DNA of 64,000 nucleotides from contig OZ038466.1 in assembly GCA_964036295.1 (NCBI GenBank), positions 23,240,597 through 23,304,596 on the forward strand, written 5' to 3'. The notes under the pieces are model-generated. The model had not been told where the DNA came from. It worked only from the letters and a program-made list of their open reading frames with translations, and did no database searches. The position numbers and the translations under genes are program-made. Source of the stretch: Plumapathes pennacea (lineage: Eukaryota; Cnidaria; Anthozoa; Antipatharia; Myriopathidae). This document shows positions 1 through 11,400 of this stretch, one piece after another; position 1 is the stretch's first letter; each line of letters starts with the position of its first letter.

Positions 1-243
1 AGGTTTTACTTGATTAGCCGAGAATGCTGCCAAACTCGTTTGGACCAATCCAAAAGTACAGCAAACGTAAAACCAAAACAATATATGATTACTTACCACA
101 GTCATCAATCAAAATGACTCCAAATCAGTACATAATCAGTACATAATTGCATCATTCAGCATCCTCTTTCTTCCCTTCACACAAAGCATACCAGAAGTAA
201 GACAGCAAACCAGCACAACAGCTCTTTGCTGATTTTTCTGCAG

Positions 244-1944
244 CTCAAACGCGCCTGGCAATGCAGGAAAAGAATGCAAATGAAACAGGAGGACAACTTG
301 GAACAACACAGCCTTGCCTCGCCGTCAACACTGGAGCATACGTGTGCACCAACCATCACTGACTGGCATTACATGATAAGTGGCTTGACAAACAAGAAGG
401 AGACCGTGACGGAGCCAAGAGTGGTAGTCGAGGTACGTTATTCCATGATCAAATGGCCATTTCCGAATTGTTTTTGTTTAAAATTGAAGCCTTGAGCAAA
501 ACCTTTCGTTGGAAAATTAGCTCTTATACTCAAGCAAGACCTTTTCGTATTCGGAACGCGCCACATTGGCGAGATTTCCCACAGAATTTCGTTAACTTAT
601 TTAAAGGGGACTAACAGAAGACGCAGAAAAAGGGTTGCTGCGATAATCGAACTCGAGAGAGAAAGAGAAAGAAGAAGTCTGTAGCATGTCACAAGGGTCA
701 CTTTTCTGTTCAAGCCTTCAGTTCAGCGTGACACACATCTCTATTTCTTTTCTACAGAAGGAACTCGTGTACGTCGAACCAGAAAAGGTTTCCACCTCAG
801 TGAATGAAACACAAACAGAAGTAGTAACTCTATTAAACAAATACGTTCTCACGGACCCGGTTGAGGAGCCTGAGCCTGAGAAGCCAGAGGTGGCTGACGT
901 CACGATACAGACGGATGAAGAACCTGTTACACCGGTTTCTGAAGTGGATACGCAGACAGTCGGTCCAGAAACTACTGACAGCCGTACTCAAACGGTTGGA
1001 ATAGAAACAAAAAACACAGAAGTACAAGCTGATGAGGTAAGTTGTGGCTCACTCTTTTTCGTTTTGCGCTGCTCCTGATTAGACGACAATGCTGTCAAAT
1101 TTCATGAGAGCCAATCAAAATGCGCATGCAGCAAAATTCGACAATATATCGAAAATCAATCCTGTGCTTGCGTCGTGTGAATCGGGCTACTTTTGAGATA
1201 GGTAGAACGATCGTTTTTATAATTCGCCTAGACGCATTACTTGTTTAACTGATATAAAGATCAGACGCATAACTTACTTACTGGCGGTGGCTCCAGTTCT
1301 TTTATGAAGGGTGTGAGTACCGATAACAGTGGTGTCGCCCGACTTTTAAGATTACTGACTTTAGAAACCTTACGAACAGTATTTTCAAGTTTAGTGGACT
1401 CGCTTTTATGCTAGACGCATTTTTGTTGTCCGAGACGAATTGAACGTCTGATAAGTGCGTCTTTCAGTTGCACTTAACAGACGCAAAACCATACTTCGTT
1501 TGCCGTTTTTATACTTGACGGATTGGAGACGACTAGCGCGTCTTCACACAAATTAGTAGTGTGTAGAATAAAAACGGCCATTCTCAAAGCATGTGCATAA
1601 TCGTTCCCAGGGCTCTTCTAAGGGGAAGGGAAAAGAGCCTGAGAACGAACGTGAAGCATGCGCTGACATTTAACAAAACGTACCTTCCACAGACGGAAGC
1701 ACCTTTCATGTACCTGTTTCCCGATGGTGACGTGTCAGATGCTGGCAGTAGCGTGTCCAACGTCTCGACCGCCTCACAGCCTGGGAAGAAGAAGAAACGA
1801 AAATCCCGCTTTAGTCACATAAAATCAAAAGTAGACACAAATTTGTCAGAGGAACGTAAGATGACCCTACCAACCAAGGTTGTCATTCCTCGTGGGATTC
1901 GTATTAGACAAACGAGCGACCAATCGCCACCAGAAGATGTTTAA
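244..1944 (+). CDS. 3' end of an unrecognised gene with repeated QT motifs
   Basis: Three consecutive open exons join in phase 0: 244-432 (acceptor ctgcag, donor gtacgt), 758-1036 (acceptor ctacag, donor gtaagt) and 1693-1944 (acceptor ccacag, stop TAA at 1942-1944). Together they give 239 C-terminal residues; the start lies left of the window or was not seen. I do not recognise the family. The middle exon (93 residues) is acidic and low in complexity. It carries ETQT, TIQT, DTQT, RTQT and a final EVQA, at exon residues 17-20, 49-52, 64-67, 76-79 and 88-91, which resembles tandem dynein light chain LC8 binding motifs. The last exon has a Ser-rich stretch, a Lys/Arg-rich patch (GKKKKRKSRF) that could be a nuclear signal, and a disordered tail. 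The three matching phases and the splice signals make a real gene likely; the function is open. Confidence 0.6.
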
Positions 1945-3490
1945 ATAGAAAATAATCCGTATTTATGAAGAAATTCTTTAATGCTTAGAATGGAGCCCAT
2001 TTGTGACGGTCTAGTTTAGTCTCCCCCCATTGGTTTATAAGCAAGGCTATTTTTAGAAACTGACTCGAAGTTGCGCGCCCATATTCATATTTACATCCGG
2101 GACTCTCGCCTTTATTGAGGCGTCCACGTTATTATTTAGAGATATGACTGTTACCACTGGTCAATGCATTTTTAAAGTTTATGCTGACTTTTTTTCGCAA
2201 AACAAAGGACAACGGACAAAGCATGAGCATACTCGAAGTTCACCATCTTCGTATGATGTGAAATTGGCCGCCGACAGTTACTGGGCGCGCAAAGCATTAA
2301 CAGTCATGCAACTGAAATGTAGCACCTGAAAAGTCAGGAATATGACGTCATTAATCAAGAGATCGGCTAGTAATATTCCCGTGTCAAATATTCAAAGCTT
2401 TCTTTTTTTTTACTACCTAGGTTTCAACTTCCATTTAGGTTCTTTTTTAGGTTCTTCTTAGGTTTACAATTTTATTTTAAAATATATATTTAATGCTTGA
2501 TCAAAGATCTGGCAGAAAGGCATCTGTAAAGCTTTCAAAACCTGCTCACTACTATATTCAAAGATCTGTTTCCTGTTCAATATCGTATCCCACACATTGT
2601 GTTCTATCTAAAATATCTATTTTCATCTTGCGATAAATACACTACCAGATTAAAATGCTAGAGTCAATTTAATCAACACCATATAGATTTTTAGGACAAA
2701 AATTACCGTACAATTTCTATGTTATGTCTATGTTTCTATGTAACCCCACCCACTCCACCCCCTTTCTGGTTACCCCATTCATTTTCTGGCCTATCACATC
2801 CTATTTTGGCATATTTCTGTTTTAGCCCTCCCTCTTTCTCATTGCATGGATGGGTGTCTCTGTGTGTGTCTCTCTCTGCACCTCGTTCACATGCTCCTCT
2901 ATATCTATTCCTTTTGCCTCTCAAAAACACTCTCATACATATAAAATTGTATGGAAACTCTTGTCACTGATATGAAACCAAATTAATAATACATTTCAGT
3001 TCAGGGATGGGGTAGGTCTTTATCTTGTCCTACCTTACTCCTCCTTGAGGCTACTTGTTCTAAATGATTTGCAGGCTATCATAAATATTGCGAGACAAAG
3101 CATGGAGAGAAACCAGAACATTTAGGAACACCATGACAAAACGTTGTGGATTGTTTTGAATGCAATGCTTGAATAAAATCTGCCAGTAACAATTTTGGGT
3201 TCTCTTCTTGACCATGCACATATCATGTGAAAACAAGCACATAAATGTGCACTCTGCATGCACACGCAAGCATTTTTGTTTGAAGGCAGAGACCTATGGT
3301 TAGAGTTATTTTTTATTGCTCTGACTGGCAACGTTATTGGGACCTTAACCAAAAACATGTTTTGCTGTGGACACAAAAATGTTTTTTAAACAAAGGTAAA
3401 GGGACTCACAAACTACCAAAACTTTGACAGTGTAGACAAACTAGTAATGACTGCAAGGCCTTAAATCAGGCATTCTAGAACAAACAAATT
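1945..3490. other. Intergenic stretch between the left-edge gene and TMEM69
   Basis: No supported gene. Reading frames are short and low in complexity, for example a pyrimidine-rich stretch around 2740-2940. TTTATT at 3312-3317 is AATAAA on the minus strand and may be the polyadenylation signal of the minus-strand gene ending at 3491. A perfect CRE-type octamer TGACGTCA occurs at 2343-2350, but the octamer recurs often in this window and I attach no role to it. Confidence 0.5.
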
Positions 3491-4457
3491 TCAATGTAAA
3501 AGTATAGATCCCAGTGTGACAAGAACAGACGACACTGCCAGTGTAGACAAAGACTTGCGGAGCGCATAATACCACAGTGGGAACCCAACTGTAGCCAGGT
3601 CTGTGGTTAAAGCATACAACAGTCCTAAACTAAGAGTCATCAGTCCATAAGTTGGTTTGAGAAGAAGAGCAACAGTTGCCACCAAAGAAGGAGTAACACT
3701 GTACCCAAGAGTGCCCCAGTTGGGTTGGAGCCCACTGTCTTTTGCCAAAGCATAGCCCCAATGAATGGCACCAAGGAAGGAAAGAATAGTGGCACTATAT
3801 GCACACTGCGCTTGAGCTATGATATCCATGTATGCAGGAGCAGTGATGGAGAGTGCTGCCAGGCTACAGAAGGGAATAGCTCCTGCAAAGCCCAAACACA
3901 AAGCTGGAGGAGGGCTTGACATCAAGTCTTTAACAAAGCTGCTACGTGAATGAGTGCTCGTCAGGCGGACTACAATGTTTTGCTGATGTAGAGGCTGCAG
4001 TTGAAATCTCCTGGCTCTAAATCCCTGAAATATTTAATTAGTTATTTCTTTAATTACACAGTACAGTTTAAACTATTTTACTTGTTTTAGTAAGTAGGTT
4101 ATAAATCAGATGTTTGATTTAGGATGTACAGGGTCCCTATGGATACCAGCCCTTTATCCTGTCTAAATAAAGCTTTCTATTTTATTGTACAGTACCATAT
4201 CCAGTTTCTAAAACCATTGGTAACTGACTTTTCATAAACCCCAAATTAAATCATTGCTGTAGCAATTATTAGAAGCTGTAAACACCTTCAACCAAGCGAA
4301 GCAAAAGCCACAGCAATTCAGAATAATGGTTTAGTTACATTTTAAAGAAGAGACAAATATATAATCGAAAAGCTTACTTAAATATGCAAAATGAGCAAAA
4401 GCCAATGTTTGAGCTATTTGCATTGAGTTCGACTCTTGTGACTGTTCGATGTTTGAC

Positions 4458-4494
<37 letters not shown>

Positions 4495-4707
4495 GGATGT
4501 TATGAACAGACTTGGCCACCGCACCTGCATATCACACTGCTTCCTGGTGCCAAACAGTGTCACTAAATGCTTCCGAGGAACAGCTAATCCATGGCTTTGC
4601 CGACCGAGAGCGCAGAGAAGGTAAACGTTACCATCTCTACTACTCGAGAAACCAGAAAAGGTAGGACGCGTGCCTCTGTTGATCAAACATCTAGCTAAAC
4701 CCGCCAT
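3491..4707 (-). CDS. TMEM69: TMEM69-like membrane protein (DUF3429 family)
   Basis: Two coding exons: 4707-4525 (ATG at 4707, donor gtgcgg) and 4024-3491 (acceptor tttcag, stop at 3491). Both are phase 0 and give about 238 residues, close to the roughly 250 of vertebrate TMEM69. The N-terminus (MAGLARCLINRG...) is basic and free of acidic residues for its first 20 or so positions, as in mitochondrial presequences. The second exon encodes several hydrophobic segments and the DUF3429 signature FLGAIHWGYALA, followed by further helices near LVATVALLLKPTYGL and LYALTTDLATVGFPLWYYALR. The family has a poorly understood role, probably in an organellar membrane. An upstream in-frame TTG gives no better start. 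The intron contains a 32-base G run on the plus strand. Confidence 0.85.
4462..4493. repeat. Poly(G) homopolymer run, 32 bases
   Basis: An uninterrupted run of 32 G on the plus strand (C on the transcribed strand), inside the single intron of the TMEM69-like gene. Long G runs are rare and unstable, and can form G-quadruplexes. The assembled length should not be trusted to the base. Confidence 0.95.
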
Positions 4708-7195
4708 CTTGGGTGACCGCTGTTCAGCAGTTTTGTGGGCGCTCAAAGGATCGTCCCCGGCCCAGTCTCCTACGCAGCCACTCGCTCGGAGGCGAAAGGG
4801 AGACCACCACGGGCCAGTGTGAAATAATTCTGATCTTTGAAAACATGTTGGCTTTTCTATACCTAAAGAAATTGTTGCCGTTCGCAGCCCTGAGAGGTAC
4901 GTAGTATATGCAGAGATAATAGTTACCTAGCAACTGTTCAGACATTCAGCACGGGCGGACCCGCAAGTGCTTTTGATACAAGGGCCTCTCTCTGCACACT
5001 TAACTTTTTTGTCGACTAATGCTAACTATGAATTGGATTCTGGCACGTAACCAAGTTTAATTCAATCATGTTTGCAGCAGAGAAAACAGCAGGAAACTGA
5101 ACCTGCAACCGGAACTTTCCTTAACAGGAAGCTGGTATGCTCAATTTTTCTGAATTCCTAAATTTTAGTGATGCCGTACCGTGATCCAGTGCCAAAATGT
5201 TGGAGCACTCCTTTACCACTTTCGGCTCACTCCTCAAGCTTGCATATAAAACGTTTGATGCTAAGATACGCAGCATGAACCAATATTGAAACTGGCATGG
5301 AATGCTCCTATCTGGCCCCGGAGGCCTCCTACTAACAACTTCAATCTCAATGAGAGTAAAACGACACTTACCGTTTCGTCCCGTCTGTTAGTCCGTGTAT
5401 GCTAGAGAACTGTGAGGGGCCAGGACTACATTGGCGTTTTTTTAATAATCGCCCATTTTCTAAGGGAACTCTATGTCATTACCAGTTTGCATTCAAGTCC
5501 GACTTGCTATGGTTAGTTTCATTTTTCTTTTTTTTTATTATTATTTTTTATTATCCACTATAGAGTTTACAACACTTGCAAACAGACAAAGAATAAAAAT
5601 CACATTAATAATAATAATATCAAAATTAAAAATTAAATACTGGACAGCAACCATGCAGTTACCAATCATTGCTCTGGTCGTCCAAACGAAAACAGGGCAT
5701 TTCCATTCAGTAAGTACATGCACTATCAAAACGAGTAGTGATATCTGCGCCAAAAGCTCGTCAACCAGAGACACTGTTATCTGTTTAAAATACCTGAAGC
5801 CAAAAATACCATTTACTAGAACTACGAGCGAAAGTTAATGGGGAAGTAACATGAAATGCGTATAAATAGGATAATTGAATATCTAAAGATAATTCTCTTT
5901 CGTAGGCTTTCGAGCTGGGGAAAACTCAGTGTTTTGGGAAAACACTTATGTGAGGAATGTCAACCACATATTTAATTGTGCTATATAAAGTGTGTTGTTT
6001 TTCTCCCTTCGATTCAGAATAAACTCGATGACATCTGTCAAGCGAAAATGAAAATATGCTTGTATACTCGTAGCAGCACAGCTGTTAGGTAGAGTGGTGC
6101 AACACAATGCGATCAGAAATTTCACATGCCGTGTAAAAAGTAAAGCTCCGCCGGGCCTACTTTTGGGTCTGTGCGCTTTTTTCAGCAGAACAGTTTGATA
6201 CAAAAAAAAAAAAAAAAAAAAAACACGCAAAATTACTATTGCGCAAAATCTTATTCCCATCATTAAAATTACGTATTTAGATTTATCCGAAGTTTCCTTT
6301 ATTTTGTTACACAAGGTAAGAAAACAAGAAGGAAAAAAAAAAGACAACAAAACAAAACAAAAAAACGATAGTTAATCTGCAAAACGTGGTTGCATTATGA
6401 AGAGGAACTGACGCGTGGAATTCAAAGCTCTGTATCAATGCTGAAACTAAAACAGTTCCCACGGCTTCAATATTGCATATGAAGTGCCCCTTTTAGTGCA
6501 TGATATCATCTTAACTTCGTTCCGCATGATCAAGCCATGTTCCTCAAGTCAGGACTGAGCGGTGTTTCTCCGAGCAACGCAAACTTTAGCATTATATCGA
6601 TAGAGATATGTCTGAAGGAGGAATTCAAAGAGAGTGCGGATAGAAATTCCCAGTTTATTTTCCAACAGAAAAACAACTAAAAATATATTTAAACACTTGA
6701 GTCAATCCCAGTCAGCGATAAAATAATTTTCACATCTTCAGATATATACTATTTACATAAACTCCATGTATATCAATAATTTAACTGGTCAAGCATGCGA
6801 GGTCTTGACTTTGGTACAACTTTACGTACACAAGCTTCGGCGAAGACTTGCCCTTCACGAATTTTGGACTGGACAACATCACAAAACATCACAAGGGACA
6901 TATTTACGAAAAGTCGATCAATATATATTAAGATGAACTATATTAACTTAGAGTAATCGAGTCAAGGTGTGTGGTTCACTCGTCTGTACATGCTTATGGT
7001 TCTCGAGCGACTGCAGGGATTAGTTCATCCCATCAAGCAGGATCAATGAGCGATGAATCCGCTGAGTTTTCGTGCTTTCTTTAGGGACAACTCGGACCTA
7101 AGAAAACGCGTAAACAAGTCAAGTTGTATTGATCACCCAAAGCTCAATCGTAGGCGGTTATTTCTGTCGCGTGCGGCCGTGGGTTGCCCGCGCTC
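4708..7195. other. Intergenic stretch between TMEM69 and the Ras-like gene
   Basis: AT-rich sequence without a supported gene. Open frames near 5473-5838 and 5946-6350 are low in complexity and lack splice support or recognisable domains. A poly(A) run lies near 6201-6222. TTTATT at 6654-6659 (AATAAA on the minus strand) is a candidate polyadenylation signal for the Ras-like gene, which would give it a 3' UTR of about 540 bases. Confidence 0.5.
4922..4934. promoter_or_regulatory. Consensus X-box (RFX-type) motif upstream of TMEM69
   Basis: GTTACC, one base, then AGCAAC fits the RFX X-box consensus GTNRCC(N0-3)RGYAAC exactly. It lies about 215 bp upstream of the TMEM69 start codon on the minus strand. 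RFX sites usually mark ciliary genes, and TMEM69 is not one, so the role is uncertain. A second exact match (GTCGCC-T-AGCAAC) lies inside PI4KA intron 22 near 59515, which shows that chance matches occur. Confidence 0.3.
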
Positions 7196-7810
7196 TCACA
7201 TCACAGCACACCTCTCCTTTACTTTAAATCTGAACTTCTTCGCACATTTACAGCCGTTGTCCGATTTCAAAAGTTTGAGTAGTTCGTCAAAGGCTGCCTT
7301 CACGTTCACATTCTCTCTGGCGGACGTCTCCACGTAACGCAAGTGCAACTTTTCCGAGCTGTTGTTTTTGAGGAACTGAGCAATCTCCTCAGGAGAAACT
7401 TCCCGTTTCTTTAAGTCGCTTTTATTGCCAACAACGACAGCACAGACAGTCTCATTTTCGTCTTTGTTGGTGGTTATTTCTTCCACAAGTCTATCCAGCT
7501 CGACGAAGGAAAACTTGCTGTCCAGAGCAAACACCAAAGCAAAGCCAGAAGCTTTCTTGATAGCAACTTGTCTCATAGCTGGGAACTGATAACTCCCTGA
7601 GCAGTCTGTACAGTTTATAACAGTGATGCTTCTGTCCTTGGTGAATGCATGACTGTGAAAATCCTCCACTGTGGGTTCATAATGTTCAATAAAACCTCCA
7701 CCGAAAAAACGCCGAACAATCGAGCTCTTTCCCACACCACCAGCTCCAAATACGACGAACTCAAAAGTCTTGGTCAAAGAATCCAAATGATATCTTCCTC
7801 GGCACGGCAT
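7196..7810 (-). CDS. Di-Ras-like small GTPase, intronless
   Basis: A single 204-codon frame from ATG at 7810. It has the Ras-fold motifs in order: P-loop GAGGVGKSS (about residues 22-30), effector region PTVEDF, DxxG as DCSGSYQFPAMR, NKSD base recognition, ETSA, and a C-terminal CAAX box (CAVM) preceded by basic residues, so it is probably prenylated and membrane-bound. FGAGGVGKSS and DxxGSxQFPAM are characteristic of the Di-Ras branch, with RASD/Dexras less likely. Serine replaces the catalytic glutamine (Ras Q61), as in DIRAS proteins, which have low intrinsic GTPase activity. The length (about 200) also fits DIRAS. The absence of introns suggests an ancient retrocopy or a naturally intronless lineage gene. 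The exact orthologue is uncertain. Confidence 0.9.
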   Translation of the reverse strand: MPCRGRYHLDSLTKTFEFVVFGAGGVGKSSIVRRFFGGGFIEHYEPTVEDFHSHAFTKDRSITVINCTDCSGSYQFPAMRQVAIKKASGFALVFALDSKFSFVELDRLVEEITTNKDENETVCAVVVGNKSDLKKREVSPEEIAQFLKNNSSEKLHLRYVETSARENVNVKAAFDELLKLLKSDNGCKCAKKFRFKVKERCAVM

Positions 7811-8405
7811 TATGTCAATCGAATCCGTACAATCTCAGGTCTTAGGCGCCGGAACAACCAACTGAACCGTCTGCTCGCAGTGTTTCGAACTGAAGACTGA
7901 AGCCAAGGCTTTTGGGCACGGACTTATATAAAACTCATCAGTTGCAATTTGACAGCTAGATACCGCCTCCGCGGTCTGACGCACACGCTGATGTCACTCT
8001 CAGGTGACCCGCTTTATTTTAATCTTTTTCGTGAGTGGGCAATATTGGAAGCTGTTACGTACACGGGATTTTTATCGACTTCCGCAGTAGACAACAAAAC
8101 TAATTCCCCCGAATTAATGATGCCCGCTTTGAGTCAGCTTGTAGAATTCCTGTTTAGTTCTTCTACCACCTGAAGCCATTGTATTGAACATAATTTCGAT
8201 AGTAATAAATCTAAAATGATCAGTCGCTCAGTGTAATAGAAAAATTAGTCCGCGTGCAGCGCGGGACGTGACTGGACAGCAGAACGGGTGGTTAGCAACC
8301 GATCTGTATCTTCAGTAAGTAAACTTATGTTTAAAAAACCATGCGAGTCACAAAGGTTTGACGGACATTCCGCGAGCGAAACTGCGCAAATTGGGAATAT
8401 GAACG
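7811..8405. other. Spacer between the Ras-like promoter and MSH5
   Basis: About 600 bases with no gene. The proximal part holds the TATA-type promoter of the Ras-like gene. The rest lies between that promoter and the end of MSH5, which is transcribed in the same direction. I see nothing else in it. Confidence 0.5.
7923..7930 (-). promoter_or_regulatory. TATA box for the Ras-like gene
   Basis: TATATAAG on the minus strand, about 115 bp upstream of the Ras-like start codon. A transcription start about 30 bp downstream would leave a 5' UTR of roughly 80-90 bases, a typical arrangement for a TATA-driven, intronless, inducible gene. The motif also reads TATATAAA on the plus strand, but no gene follows on that side. 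Confidence 0.45.
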
Positions 8406-8411
8406 TTTATT
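8406..8411 (-). terminator. Polyadenylation signal of MSH5
   Basis: AATAAA on the minus strand, starting about 20 bases after the MSH5 stop codon. This implies a very short 3' UTR. Confidence 0.6.
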
Positions 8412-8430
8412 TCAACGGCCACGTGTTCAA

Positions 8431-11400
8431 TCAAGTTCGAATGGAAGTCTGGATGATTTCTTTTCCAGTTGGAAGAACAAAGTCCGAGAGAAAAGCGGAC
8501 AGATCATCGTTTTCTAACTCCAGCTCCATAAAACGCTTCACAATGGCAAAACACCTGTCGAAGAAAATGAAAATAGCATATTCATAAAGCAAAGCATCAG
8601 ATAAGAAGTTCTTTGACGCATACATGACAATTTTAGACTGCCGGACGAAGATAGCGCACGTTAAAAAAAGTAGGATAACTTTGTGTTTCGATCTGATCCA
8701 TTCTCGTATCGCTTATAAATACAAAACTCTTGTCATATGTCCAAGGTTTTCCGTCCGTCGGTTCTTGTCTCTTTGGGATGAATAATGACTTTTGCTCCGT
8801 AAGGATTCTGCTGTCCAGTACTGTTTTGATAACACAACGCGGAAGTGACAGGTGAGTTTTGAAAACTACGGCAACGTGCCCCGCAATAAATCCCACGGAA
8901 TAGATGGTGATCTAAAGAGTAAAAACGTGTCTCATCTTGCGCAAGCGGTACCAACTCAGCCATCTAACCCACACACTAGAGGTAAGTAGTCATTTATAAT
9001 AATTACTCATAACATTTGTTTGAGGACGACATAAATTTGAGAGGTTGAAGAACTGTTGGTGTGTATAACCATCAACACCCAACCACTTGATTACTAAATT
9101 CCACCAAAAAACACTACATTGGAAACATCGCTCTTATGAAACATCGCCGACACAAAGCTGTCGCACCTTTCGTGTTGAATTTCCAGGCTCGTGCTCTCCT
9201 TCCTTTGGACTGGTTTGTTCTTCCTGATTAATTCGGATACCTGAACACACAAGAGAGTCATTATCATTCCAAGATCATTTAGAAATACTCTAAACCGTAT
9301 TAATAAACCCTCTCACTAGACAAATGCGACTTTGACTCCAACTCCTGAGCACTAACTTGGACTGGCTTAGATTAGACTAGTACAATTAAACACTGAAAGA
9401 GACCTAACGATCTAACCGGAAAGTGGAAATTTGGTCTGTTCTAATAAATGAATACTCTCATAATAGTGCGTCTGTATGTTGTTTGTTCACCTTATAAGTT
9501 TCTTGTGTTTCTGTGAGTGTAATTTTAACAGAGAAACATTGAAAGTGTTTCACGAATCACTGAATGTGAGTGACTGTGCATCGATTACTTCTCAGAGGGA
9601 AAGTAAAAAAAAAGTTTAAAACATCAATCACGAACTTTAGCTGTCTAGGAAATATCCATAATGTTTACTTAATAATCAGTAGATTAAGGCTTTTCTAGAC
9701 ATATGCTTCCGTTTTGTGACTGTACCAACGCAAAGTATATGACGTCTTCACATAAATCGTGACGCGTTTATAGCTTAGAATAGACTAATCAACCATTCAT
9801 TATATGTGAGAGAGATACTCTGTGAGTGTTCCGGTCGAAAATTTTGGAATTGACAGCCAACTGCCGCAGGACGCAAATACAATCAGTCAGAAGAAACGGC
9901 CACAAAAATTTCTCCATAGTTGATTTTTAAAAAACGTCTCTGTTCTCAGCACAAAATTAGAGCAACAACACCTACAAAAAAAAAAAAAAAAAAAAAAACT
10001 CCCTATAACAATGTCATATCAAGGGGCCTTAGACAGGAGGATTAATGATCGTCTAATTCTCTCGACCGGCAAAAGGAAATACAGAAAACTGCTTACTGAT
10101 GTTCTCGAAAGAACACCCATCAGAATGCAATTTTCGACATTTTTTTCGTTCTTGTTTCATTGAACAGTTTGTATAAAAAATACGGGTTCCGAAAAGCTCC
10201 CTTCTCTTTGAAAGAGAATAAAATCTTTAAAACAAAACTGATCAAAATTTCGCTGACACGGTATTTTAGTCAACTTCATTGAGTATCGGAAAAAATCTGT
10301 TTTAGCATTTTCAAATCAAATTGACAAAAGTTTTGATTCCCGCTCCGAAACAGTCAATTTTCAAATTAACCTAACTCGTACTCCAACTTGACGTGAAAAC
10401 GATAACATCATATCTATATTTTGCAGTCGTTACAACGATATATAATACGTGCATGTATGTTAAATTGTAACGCTTCGATGATTTTTTTCCGAGAGGGACT
10501 CGCGAACCTTTATCGAGACCTAAGCGCAATCCTATAGCTCTAAAATATTAATAGAATGACTCACCCTTGAACCTAGTCGGCAAACTCGCCTTTTTTAAGC
10601 TATAACATTTGCGTGCTGTATTCTATTCTGCGCTCTTTATCGGGTGTGTAATAGATTTTTCGCAAAATTTACTTGCGTCGAACTTCGATCGTACTCAGCA
10701 CGTTTAAGTACGGCGTTTCGCATTGTTTGGGAATCAATCCTACGTCTGTATGAAGAATTATGCCGCTCAGTTGCAAAACTGTATCAAGTATAGGCCCTAC
10801 AAAAAGAACTGATGGATGCTTATTCAAGCGTTTCTTTCGGTTCGGTTTCTTTTTGTTGCTGCTGTTTTTGCACCCACTAAAGTATACCTTCTATTTCGAT
10901 GTTAAATAGTTTTTAACCCTAGCACCATCACACACTCAGTTGCATACACCTAATGTTGAGAACAGTGCAATTTGATAAAAAAAGAAGGGTCTCTTTCGTG
11001 ATTTCATCTAAAGAATGGGTCGGAATTGGCTCAGCAATTGCTCTCAAGGGCGTTTAAAACTTCGTGCAATCTTAAATCTTCCAAAAAATTCGTCAAGATT
11101 TGATATTATCACCACCCTCACAGGCAACTTGCCAAACACCCTTCCAAGGGTTCAAAAACATTCAAGCCAACATTCAAGCCGTTTTAATCTGTGTTCAGCG
11201 AAATATGTTCTGCATCGTTTGATGTGAATTGGCCTGGCTGCATAGATCTTCACAACTAAGGCGTCAGGCTATATATTAACTTGGAACTGTCCTAAAATAG
11301 TCCGAGTATTGCATGGAGCAGAAGATTCTGAAAACTTGGTTTCCAAACCGTGCGTGAGGGGAGTTCGTTACCAACGTGGAATATATCATAAGCTTCAGTA

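Noticed and set aside
4708..4746. Upstream start for TMEM69 at 4746
   Set aside because: The codon is TTG. ATG 4707 gives a better mitochondrial-type leader.
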